This document shows, in pieces, positions 13,101 to 25,100 of a DNA stretch of 64,000 nt. Source of the DNA: Ditylenchus dipsaci (lineage: Eukaryota; Nematoda; Chromadorea; Rhabditida; Anguinidae); NCBI GenBank assembly GCA_004194705.1, contig SADC01000003.1:186001-250000 (forward strand). The letters are read 5' to 3'. Position numbers and translations under genes: made by a program. Numbering within the stretch: the stretch's first letter is position 1; every line of letters starts with the position of its first letter. The notes beneath the pieces are model-generated. The model saw nothing but the letters and a program-made list of their open reading frames with translations. It made no database searches and was not told the origin of the DNA.

Positions 13101-16100
13101 GTTTCAAAAATTTAATTTAATTAATAAAAGGTAAATTAATCAGGCACCCCCCGCCAATGCCCCCCGCTCACAGCTTCCTCCCCCCCTCCCCCCCCCCCCC
13201 CCCGCAAAAAAAATGACCACCTCCCCCCCCCGCTTCTCCCCCCCCCCCCCGCAAATTTTTTTAGTCTAATCTCCCCCCCCCCCCGCACCCCAAAAAGCGG
13301 GGGGGGGGGAGGCCAACCCTAGTTTTCACCCACCACTTTCTTCTAAAAATGCAATAAAAAATGAGAGTTACTCATCAAAAGTGGCAATTTATTTTTTGGA
13401 CTAAAAAACATCAGGGGGGACCAAGGCGGTTTTTTCGAATTTTAAGCCAATTTTCGCGTAAAATTCAAAAAAACTGCCTTGCTCCCCTGTTGTTTTTTAG
13501 TCCAAAAAATTAATTGCCACTTTTGATGAGTAACTCTCATTTTTATTGCATTTCTAGAAGAAGTGGTGGGTAAAACCCATCTTTGCTTTTTACGTTTTTA
13601 CGAAAAATGCTATTTTCGCGGTGAATGGAGATTCACATGTCCGAAAATGGGATAATTATCCCAAATCCAGCCCAAGTATACTCGAAAGTGACTCTGGATG
13701 CATAAAAAATTTCATTAATGGGAGGGGATATACTCCGGTAGGACCGAAAATTTGTTCCAAAAACCAAATTTTTCGATTTAAAAAAAAACAACAGGGGGGA
13801 TCAAGGCATATTTTTGGGTGTACCCTCGAACACATATAGAGCCGACTTTTTTTTGAAACTAGGCGAAAAATAAAAAAATAGAAAAAAGTTGCGAAAAAAT
13901 GCACGCCGGTCTCCTTTTACTCTCCCAAATATGAATCGTTTCTAATCGCGATCCAAAATTTTGAACTTACAAATTAGATAATTAATTTTTTTATCTTATA
14001 CTATTTTTTGGTAAAAGAAACTTTCGATAATTTTATTTGTAAAAAGGAAAAAGCACAATTCCTCCCATGATTAATATTCCATTCATCCCCTTCTTTTGGT
14101 CTCCTGTGGCTATATTTTTTGTTTGCTTTTTCTCTTAATGGCCTTTTTTGCGGACCATTCAGTTTTTGGTAACTTGAGAAGCTGAAAAATAGTATGCATG
14201 ACTTTGAGTTTAGATGCATATCCTTTACATATTTACAAATAATAACCTTTTTAGAAAGCTGTTTTTTCCCTTTTCAAAGACAATGTCAAAATCGATTTAT
14301 TTGTATTGTGTAACACATAAGGCAGTGAGAGAAGAAAGTAATATAATTATGTGATAACTCTTTATAGAATTTTGAAAATAAAAACAACCTTCCGTAAAAC
14401 CTCTAATAATAGACCACTCCAATAGTGACAAAATTTACCTAAAGTGATATTTTGAAACCATTTTTTTTAGACAGCCCAGCGCTGCAAATTAAAAAAGCCC
14501 GTGTAAAATTAAAAGTGTGGTTAGCAACATCAATATCAGAACTACATAATTTTTTCAAAAATTGCCCTAAAAGCCAAAACAAGATGAGAAAAGGTCGATT
14601 AAGGTACCTAAGCGTAAAAAATGTAAAAATAATTGAAAAATGACCCTAAACTACCCTAAAAAACCCATCTACCTTTAAAGAGCTGAAGCCAAAATTTTCG
14701 AAATTTTTTAATCGAAAACTGTTTAGAAATGTTTCTAGTATCGTATCAAGCAAAATAAAGTAGCTTGGGACGTGCGGGATAAGTACCTCGATTTGTTTCC
14801 TATTGCGCCTTATAAAAATTGCCATTCAGATATTGATGCTCGCAGCGCAACCTTTAATTTTGCACAAATTTCGCGTACATCTTAACACCAGGTTGCTAAG
14901 AAAATGTAGCACTAAAACGAGATTAAAAAATACAGCTTTCGGCACATTTCATCACTCTTGGAAGATCTTTCATTAGAGGTTTCACGGTAACCAAATTTTG
15001 AAAACAGAACAAGAGATAGGACGAATTTAAGAGAGTTAATTGAAAGAAGAAAATAGATCAAGGATAAAAATGATGATCAATAAACCAATCTTCCATCATT
15101 AATTTTTAACTCCTAAGTATACTAAACCTATAGGGGAGATATGAATTTTGAGGCAGTGGCGCAAGTCAATTATAACTTCAATTAAAATTTATCATAGATA
15201 TGTTTGTTTGTACCGGAGCTCAGCTTTCATCAGTCTCAATATTTAAGACAGTATTTTATATTAAAATACTTGAAAAAACAAATGGAATCAGGGCCTGAGC
15301 TTATTTTACCTTTAAAAACCTGATCTGAATGATAAATATGCCTAATTGACTTTGCCACTGCCTATCAGTTGACTTATCTCCCGTCGAAAAGAGAGAATGG
15401 TGCCATAATAGAACCTATTCTACCATCTCCTAACAAGTCTAAATTATTGTTATGATAAACTCCATATCTCCCAAAACCACCACCATCCATGCTCCTAGAA
15501 GCCCTAGTATTACCCTGTTGGGAATAGCCATAGCTACTACTACCCATTAGAGGAGCACCTCTGTTAGTCTCATAGTTCTGGTGTTGTTGTCTGGGGAAGT
15601 TGAAAGTGGAGCTATTCTTGTTGTACTCCTGCATCACCTTGTTCAATCCATCACCCTCCATCTCCCTTCCATAACCTCTTTGGGCATATCTCATCTGTTC
15701 TGCCACAGCTCCATACCCTGGTCGTTGACTGTAGTTAGGGAACATATCCGCAGAAGAACTCATTTGTTGTGGCTGCAATGTGGAATATTGGGGATAATGC
15801 AGTCTTGCATTCTGGTTGACCATATCCTGGTGTTGTTGAAGTCTGTCCAGCTGCCTCAAACTTTGAGCTCTATTCCTCAAATAGTTGCCATAATTACCCA
15901 TCTCCAGATTGGTGGGTCTGGAGCCATAGTTGGCCTCACCTCTGCTATAGACTGGAGGGGGGTAATACAAAGGCTCTTCTCTAGCAGGCCAGGGCAAACC
16001 TGTTGATGGTGGCTGTTGGAAAAGAGGGTCATGAATCATCCTTTGCCGTTCCTGCTCTTCTTCCTGATATGCCATCTTTAATAGGTCTTCTTCTAACTTG

Positions 16101-19100
16101 GAAGAGGCGGACATTCTCATTGGATATTCAGCTGCTAAATGAGGAGGTAGTGATTGGAGGGCTGGCGCTGTGGGCCAGTCAAGAAGCTGTCCTGATGGTG
16201 GAGCAGGTCTAGCTGAGTAGTCAGCAGCATTCAATGGCAATTGTTCCTGCTCTAACATGAACTGCTGGTTGAGGTAGTTGGCGTACTGGGACAATAAGTC
16301 TGGCCTCCTGTCTACTCCAGCCTGCTGACTGTCCAAATCCAAATAGTTGATTGACCGACTGTAGGGTGTGTCGGATGGCTGAGTGGCTCTAGGCCATTCT
16401 GCAGTACTACTCTCCCATGGATTGGAAGACCCGCTCAAATTTGCATGGATCTAGCAGTGGAATAAGGAGACGGTCGTTGTAACCCAAAGTCCAGTGGTTG
16501 AGTCGGTCTGTAGCCATAGCTATCTCCATTACCTTCCATAAATCTTTCATAGTTACGAGGCAGAGATCCATACCTATAGCAAGGAAGAGGCGCTGCAGCT
16601 TGTTGGGTTTGATTAGCCCAATTGCTGCTGCCAATCCTGGGCAACGAGCCATAGTGAGGTACAGTGGAGGAGTAGTCGGAGGAAGAGGAGGGGAAAGGCA
16701 TTGGTCTTAGGTTGACTGGATCCTCTGCTAGTTGCCTCAAGTCCACCATACTGCTCAACCTATGTCTCCGCCAATCCAACTCTAGCTGGACTTCTCTTCT
16801 TTTCCTTTCCGCATCTTCCCAGCTTTCGGGTGTTGGATTGAAGAAGCGAGGGTGGGGATTTCTCCTTCGATCATCTTTGGCGGACAGGTAGGAGCTTGAT
16901 GTGAGCACCACTGGAGCTCTGCTGCTTTTCTGACCGTAATTAGTGGTTGGGGCAGCAGTATTACTGCCAGTCCATTCAGGCACATAGCTGCTGGTCTGAG
17001 TTTCATGGTCGACCATAGCAGAGGTGGATGGCCCTCTTGCTGGACCTCTGTTGTTGTGCTGGTTAGCTTTGAGCTGAAGTTTAAGTGAAGTATTTGAAAG
17101 TCCAGATGTCCGGCTAGAAGGTGCTGTTGTTGTGGGCAGAGCTGCGTCAGATTGACAACCAATTGACCTCTTTGTTGGGCTGGGAACCAGGATGTTGTGA
17201 GAGCTGGGAGGCTCAGCCCTCAAACCCCTTTCGTACTCTTTGACATACAAATTTTCCAAGAGTGATCCATTGGCTTGGGAAGCAGCAGAGGTAGTGGCCA
17301 AGCCTGTCCTTCCAGGCACTACTTTGGCTCCTTTAATTAGCTCAGCTGGTAGTTGACATTTTATCACAGAAGGAATTGCTTCTAGCTCAGCCATTGAGAT
17401 GGGTAGAAGACGTAGGCTGGCAGGCATTAGCCCTGAGTGCAACATTTTGTTGATAGCATATTCTCGGTGATTGGCCTGAAAATAAAACAATATAAAATCA
17501 GGTTTTCATTTCGCCTGTAGATCTTGATACATTTGGCTTTTGTATAGCCATCCCTGTGACCTGAAAAATCAGCTTAGGGACCAAGGCATCCGAAAATTGA
17601 AAATTTCGGGGTCGATCTTAGAGAAAGATATATCTTGAAAAGATATACGCATGATTTTATTTTTCAAATAAAAATTTAACGGGTTGTATGAGATTTCACA
17701 GATTTTCCTTGTTAGAAATATTTTCCAAAAGTTTCGAGTTATGTTCAACATTACTCAAGTTTGCAAATTTTTACCTCAATCTCACAAGCTTCCAAGGCCA
17801 GTTTCCTGTTTGCCAAACGTTCTCGCAACTCCTTCTTGAACCTCAGCTGGTTTACTGTGTCACAAGCGGCCTTATTATTAGAGGTAACGGGAGCAGCAAA
17901 AGAGGTCAAACGCTGTGTTTTGACAGGAGGTTGTTTGTAGGTGGCTCCAGGCAGGATAGCTGGATCAGAGGGGTGATAGCTCTGACCTGGAGAGTGAAAT
18001 AGAGAGCCAGCTGCAGACTGTGGTCTAGATTGACTACTAGGAGGTGGATATGGTCTGTGCAAAGCTTGAGAAAGTGTGGAAGCTGCAGAAGTGGAAGAGT
18101 CGAAGATAATAAGTGAGGTTGCCCCTCCGGGCCCTCCGTTGACAGCCACATCTTTCCTCTCTGGGGCTGAGGAGGTGTAGTAAAGAGGGCTGGATGAAGA
18201 AGCGGTGGACAGGGGAATAAGTCCTGAGTAGTAGATTTGAGCTGAAGTTGGCAGTTGGGAGGTGGAGGTAGGCAGGGAATGGGCAGTAGATGGATGGTCT
18301 TGGGAAGGGAGGTAGGTGGATGACTGAGCAAAACTGGTGGGAGCTGGCAAAGAGGGCAGTCTACGTCTGCCCATGGTGTCGAATATGGAGTTGTTGTTGT
18401 TAGTGGTGGTGTTAGAGGTGGGTGCGGCTTGTTGCTTGCATGGCACATCCTCCTGTAACATAATAAACACGGGGTTAGACAACAACAAGATTGGATACGG
18501 AAAATGAAAGACTTTTTGGTTTGAAATTCTGTTAGGAAATTAGTTCAGTCGAAAAAGTGGTGGTAAACTGATTTTCACAGAGCTAGTTGATCAAAATATC
18601 ATGCTAATTGTTTAACTAACACGTAAGTTAGTGTAAGTTAGTTTCAAGAAGCAGATTAGTTCAGGCATACTCCTAAAAAGTCTTGTGCGTAATTTTTGTG
18701 ACGAAAAATGAGCTTTTGACTATGGCTCTACAATTTACTCAAATAATTTAATCAAATGTCTTTGAATGCTCTAGCTGTTTTCGATATATATTGAAACGCA
18801 ACGAATAGTGATTGTAAGACTTCCATTTGACTTTGATAAACCACAGAAAATCTTGTGACTGGGAATTTAAAGGACCATAGTTTTTGAGCGCAGCGGCATG
18901 TGCAAAATTTGAATTGGCGTGGGACACTTCTCTTTGGTCGGCTAAAGTTCGTTATATAGCATAGCCGGAAAAGTGGTTTTGACCACTTTTTTGAATGTAT
19001 TAGGCCGTAATTAGTACGAAAAACATGTTTTTAGGTGTGGGACGACATTTTTTGGAAAAATATTTTTTGACCAAAAATGACATTTTTCAAATTTTAGTTT

Positions 19101-22100
19101 TTTTTCAGTTTTATGTTATGTTTTGTCTGTTGCTGTTTTATATTTTGGCTCACATATTAGTTTTAGTTATCCATGGCGCTCAATCTGATTCGTCTTTATG
19201 ATATCTGCTTAGGCTTAGGCTTATATTAATGATCATTTATGATCATTTTATGGTCAAAAAATATTTTTCCAAAAAGTGTCGTCCACACCTAAAAACATGT
19301 TTTTCGTACTAATTACGGCCTAATACGTTCAAAACAGTGGTCAAAACCACTTTTTGGGCTATGCTATATAACGAACTCCGGCCCTTTGGTCTCACACTAT
19401 ACTCTTTGCAGTCACATCAAACGACTCGAAAGAGTAAAGCTTGAGACGAAAGAGAAGTGTCCCTCGCCAATTCGAATTTTGCACATGCCGCTGCGCGCAA
19501 AAACCATGGTTAAGCAGAAAGGAAAGCGAAAATGATAACGAAGTATCATCGAAATTGTAGATGTTCAAGATCTGCTTTGGTTCTCATTCTGGCTGTGGTA
19601 CACTTTGGAATCTCAGACTCGTAAAGCGCTTAGAAGCTATGGTTCTACCTCGAGCCATAGTCATCTAGCAGAAACTTAGTAAGTGTTTAGGAACTAAAAC
19701 GAAACTACGGAAAGAAGCGGAAAAACGTGCCACAAACTTTATGCAATTATTACACTCAAGTGAAGTCTGTGAAATAAATTTCGTGAATTTCGCCCATCTT
19801 AGGTGTTTTGTTTGGCTGAATCTATTGTAGCAAACATTCTGTAGTCAATAAAAACCGGACGCAATAAAGGGGGTGCTATGTAGAGAGTCGACTGTACTAG
19901 ATTTTACACTATCGACCGGTCACTGCCATATGTTGCAAGCGCGATTCTCGCCCACAATTCGGATTATGAAACTCTTGAAACTAACTTAGCTTAAAAACAT
20001 ACGTAAAACCTCTTCTTATTTAATTTTTAAATTTGATGCTACCTCAATAAACAGGAGTGAATGTGCACATCAATAATAATTGAACCCTGATCTAGCAAGC
20101 CAGCCAACTAGAAGTAGCCGCGAAAATAGAAATCTAGTGACTCACAAATCCGAATTCTCCAGCTACTGCAGGGCAACACTTCCACAAATAATATTATTAG
20201 ATTACAATCCACAAACAAACCAACTAATGCCGGCAGCCACAAAAGTAGCGACAGCGGCACTAAAAAGGCGATGACAACAAGCCAGCAAGTTATTGGCTTT
20301 AGGTGGGAGAGTCAGTCAGCTCAAACAAAATGCTCATTACACAGATAGGGTGAAGAAGAAGTGGCTGCTGCTAGGCAAAACAACGGGCTAAACACTGAAG
20401 GCAATAGTCCTTTTCAGGAGCAACCTCTACTCTCTTAATCATCTGCCTCCAGCGCAGTCGCCAATACTAATAACAGCCCCACAACCGACAAAATTCGATG
20501 CCGAAGAAGCACTAAACAAAAGCTGAGAAGAACAAAATCTGAGCCAATATGACACTGCGGCAGCAGCTAGGCATGCTCAGAGAACCTTAGAAGCCAACAG
20601 AGCCGCTTTTTCGCCTTGAAAAAACCACTTGGAGCACAGAGAAAGGGGAGTGGTCTCCCCACTCAAAAACAGAACATGGATGAATAAGCCAGCCACTCCC
20701 AGGGTCTATTTGGAGGAGGGGTAGAAAAGTAGGGTGCCATTGATGAATTGGCTGGTCGGAGTGTGTGTCTGCTTGCCTGCTGCCAAGAGAGCACGAAGTG
20801 GAATGTTTTGCTCAGCTTGAGTTTGGGATTCCTTTATATATCTTTTTCTTATTGCCTATGCCCTACTTGCCTGCTGCTGCTGTTTGAGGGAGGAGTAGGA
20901 GGAAGAAAGAGCCAAAATCATGCACATTTGCTTTCTTTAAATAGGGGGATACTACTACTCCTGCCACTTCTGCTATATAGTATTTGTAAGGGTGTGCTTT
21001 TCAGATTAGGTAAATGGCACGTAAAGGCTTTTAAAAGCTGTAATTTAGATCCGAAACTCGATAAAATCAGTTTGCCGTTTTTAATTGAACTAATTTTCAA
21101 CTTAATTTTTTTAAGAATCTGCCTTCTAGACAGCAGAAAACAAAAGTTTTCTGTATTTAAAGAAGTTGAATGAGGAAATAAGAGAAGAAAATAATTTTCA
21201 AAAAGCTTGATGTAAAAATCATCGCATTTAGTTTTCCTAAAAAAGTCAATGAAGACCACAAAAAAACTTCTAAAAAGGTTAAAAATATACTAAATCTACA
21301 GAATGAATTTCCAGCTTGGACTTAAAGCCGTCTAAATTAGCTAAAAATGATAAAGAATGCTTAATGTCAACTGACATATCAATTACACAGCTGTAGTTTT
21401 TTTTTCTTACAGGCTAGTCTCATCACAAACAAATATTGAAAAATACAAATTTTAAATCAAATAAAAATAAAAACTTTAACAATGCTACCCAAACATTTTA
21501 ATTTTTAAATTATGCTTTTTCACTTTCCCTGAATTTTTTTTATTACACGCATATCACCTCCAAATACTCACAAAAATCTAGTAATCGGCCTACCTGGAAA
21601 GTTGTGTCTGGAGCAAACGTGTTGGACACGTTTTTCTTTCCAACATTGTATAAATAAGAAGTGTTTATTGTGTAAGCAGCTTTGTCGCCAGAAGAAGATG
21701 TCAAAGATGTGCCCAAGATCATAGCAGGAGATCGTTTTAATCTGAACAAAATAAGGAATACTGAATTCAATAGTTTTTGAATATGAATACCTCGGAGAAG
21801 CCACACCATCACCCTCCGATTCCTCCAAAGATCCATTTTGGAGTAGGGGTGTATGACTTGCCGAGGGCAAGGAACTGCCTAATGTTGGTGTGTTTTCTGC
21901 CCCTGGTGCAGTGAACAGGACTTGTTTCTGGTCTAAATTTGAAGAATATTTAGCAATTAGTTGTTATAATATATAAATTTGTCATAAGAAAAGTTGGAAT
22001 TGAGCTGTTATCGCTGTTCTTATTTCTAAATAAATCCTTTTCATATTTTCAACCCCCTGAAGCCTCACAAAGCTTTAGTTTGAAATTTCAAATGCTCGGA

Positions 22101-25100
22101 ATCATTATTTCAATGTAAAAAATATTTTTTATAGTTTTTTGACGCATGACACTAAGTCACATGGTCTTATCAGTAAAAGCAACTCTCTGCGGTTATTTAG
22201 GTATACTAGGATTGCAAGTGAGGGAAGAATAACGCAAACATGAAGCTATCTAGGTGTAAACTAGGCCCAGTAGAAGTTCAATATAAAGAGACTCATCTCG
22301 AAAAAGTATAGGAAAGGGTATAGGGTCACGTTGTATTGAGAGAAGCTGGTCGTTACGGCGAAAATGTTGCCATTTACAAAACAACCAGCGTAATCCGAAT
22401 CTGCGAAATTTTTCGAACCACACTGCCCATATATGACTAGAAAAAGATTCAAAAAAGAAGGTAAAAAGTGGCAGCCCTTTGTCGGGAACGAACGTTTGGA
22501 GGTTGCGTTCAAAAGTCGATTTTTTTTTTCGATTTTTTCAAAAGTCAAATGCGTTCAAAAGTCGAGGTTGCGTTCAAAAGTTGTACGATAATAGGTATAC
22601 GCCAAACGATCAATAATAGGCTGTATGTGAATCGGAGTACCATGTTACTGAAATACAGCAACCCTGATTAATTTTTTCCCAGTACTTTTTTCAAATCTTA
22701 GTCAAAAATAATTACACCCATCACCTAAATCCCTATTTTTACTCATTTAAAGGGCATACAGTGCTTTACACTGCAAATTAAGGCGGGTACCAGCAGTTTT
22801 TCGAAAATCGTCCTTGTCTTCACTCATTTCAACTTAAATCTGACATTTATTACTTTATCCTACTTTAAAAAGTAGGCAGAAAACTTCCGTCGGATCGGGT
22901 AGAACGCTTTTAGAAAACGGTCGAGAGAAAAAGAAATTGCTGGTCCCCGCCTTGATGCAGTGTAACGCGCTGGTATGCCCCTTTAAGGCTAAGAATCGAC
23001 ATTTCGGTCAAAAGTGCACAGTTATTTCAAAAATGAGGAAAAAGGACATCAGATATAAAATGGGTAAGATATAAGTGAATGAACAAATCTCAACCTTGTG
23101 GTTTATCAAGCCTCCAATTGAGTTGTGAATGCACTTGATTGGCAGGCAGCAAGTCCTCTGCTTGTGCAATATCAGTGGTAAACCGGTGTTGTTGTTGTTC
23201 TTGCTGTTGCTTCAAAGCATCCAGATGGGCAGCATAGGAGGGGGGCATAGACGAGTGTTGTCTTGAAAACACACCCCCAGCGACCACCACAGGAAAGCCG
23301 GCGCCACGCCATCTTTGGATAAGGAATTTTCTGCAGCCTGCAAATTTATGCAAATTACACCGGTCACTAAATTTCAGTTTTATTTTATTTTCAGCTTACC
23401 ACATCAAGTGGGGTGGAGGTGCAGTTCTTGTGGGTGTGAGCACAGGCGCTGGACTGCTCTGGTCTTGAGTACTTTCTGTTAGTGGAGAGGTTTTGGCCAA
23501 AGTGTTGGAGCCAGTGATTAGATTGTAAGCACACGTTTGGGGCTGCTGTTGCCAGTGAGGCAAAGCACCATTCTGCAAGGCATTTGTAACATTGCTAGCC
23601 GCTCTGCGTCTGCTAAGAACATTGTCTGGGATTAGTGGTGGAATAGTAGTGCCATGAAGCGGTCTTCTTTCAAAGTCCCGAGCTGAAAAGGTAGGGATGG
23701 CTTTGGTGTAATTAAATAACTTTAATTAAATTATTTCGATTATTAGTCTTGACTATGAACTCAAGAGATGCTAGGAAGGACTAAAAATATGGAAGAAAAA
23801 AGTTTAGATATGTTTTGAAAGTTTAAAAGACTACGATTTTCGGGCACAGTAGTATTGGCTTGAGTTTACGAACCCCCACGGGGAGTGGTCAGGTGAAGGA
23901 GATAACCTCATATCGTGTTTCTCGACCCCGATTTCATGAGAAAGCCGGCTGCTTGTTTGGTACTGAGAAAAAAATTCGAACTACAAGGGGTATCATGGGT
24001 TTTAGTCAAAATTTGAAAATTTGAAATTTGCGCCTTTTGAATTTAAAAGGGAATAAGGGCTGTATAGGGAGGGAAGGGAATAAAAAGGGGCCACTTTTAT
24101 GCAGAACGTCAGAAATTCAAATGTTTGTATTCCTCGATTGCCTCACCATGTGGGGCTTGAGAGTTAGAGATGCGCGCACTCACTTACCTTAGACATAATT
24201 CCGAGCAAGTTCTTGATCAAAAATACATTTAGAGGCTGTTTTGCCAAGTCCCATGTTGAAAAACACGGTGAGGCAATCGAGGAATACAAACATTTGAATT
24301 TCTGACGTTCTGCCATAAAGTGGTCCCCCCTGTGGTTCGAAAATTTTTTCTCAGAATCAAAAAACAGCCGGCTTTCTCATGAAATCGGGGTCGAGAAACA
24401 CGAATATGAGGTTATCTCCTCCATCTGATCACTCCCGTGGGGGGGGGGGTTGGTTGGAGATTGTAAACTGCAACCGTAGTATTTCCAACATTTTGATTGG
24501 TGTGGGACAATACTCTCCAGTTTAGCACTAATATTTTGAGTAATTTTAATGGAGGAGTGAAAGCTGCCAACGAGATAGTCTCGACACCAAAGAGCTATAC
24601 AAAGTTTTGTATTTTTGATTTGGTTTAGAGCCATATTTATTTTCTACTATTTAAAATAACTGTTAAAATAAACGAATAAAAGCTTACGTGCAAAATTTCG
24701 TTGAATTCGCTAATAAAAAATTTATCAAGATATGAAACAATCAGAATTAAGACCTAGACTTAGCTAGCTTTTATTATTTAACAGCTAGTTTCAACTGACC
24801 ATGATATCGCCCTTCAGTGTTACCACTGTATCCTCCTCTTCTCCCTCGGGTATGGTGTAAACTGGCCCGGCCTGTGTGCAAAGTAAGGGTTTCTGCTCTT
24901 GTAATATTGCTCAGCTTCCACCGAAAAATCTTTGTCCTCCGAGTCTAGCCCCTAAAATTTGAGAATTACTTCAAAATATGATTCAAAGAAGTCAACTGAC
25001 CACTTGTTCTACTACTATGCCATCATGATCCTCATCTTCCTCTGGAGAATTTAAAAATGGGTTTGCCCTACTGACTACTGGTTGCTGATCACTGGTTCTA

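Larger units (their letters stand above)
10960..13900. repeat. Fold-back element hosting the hAT insertion
   Basis: Left arm pieces (about 10966-11020, 11312-11350, 11640-11790) recur inverted at about 13790-13850, 13705-13745 and 13565-13700. A smaller hairpin occupies 13340-13560. The left arm also contains a hairpin TGAGTGCGCACATCTC ... GAGATGCGCACACCC around a GC-rich stem (11570-11660), a module seen again at 24.2, 27.3 and 51.4 kb. Confidence 0.7.
7935..15423. other. 7.5-kb intron of the scaffold gene
   Basis: It contains the possible micro-exon (7987-8007), the fold-back at 9785-10055, the small fold-back at 11144-11272, and the 10960-13900 fold-back with its hAT insertion. In 8010-9780 and 13900-15373 I see only AT-rich sequence without convincing genes. 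Confidence 0.7.

Noticed and set aside
15581..16006. Plus-strand 141-codon open frame
   Set aside because: It is antisense to the in-phase scaffold exon 15424-17475 and has no domain; low-complexity codons create the shadow frame.
20080..20274. Plus-strand 64-codon frame in the 3.1-kb intron
   Set aside because: No homology, no splice partners; a chance frame in less AT-rich DNA.
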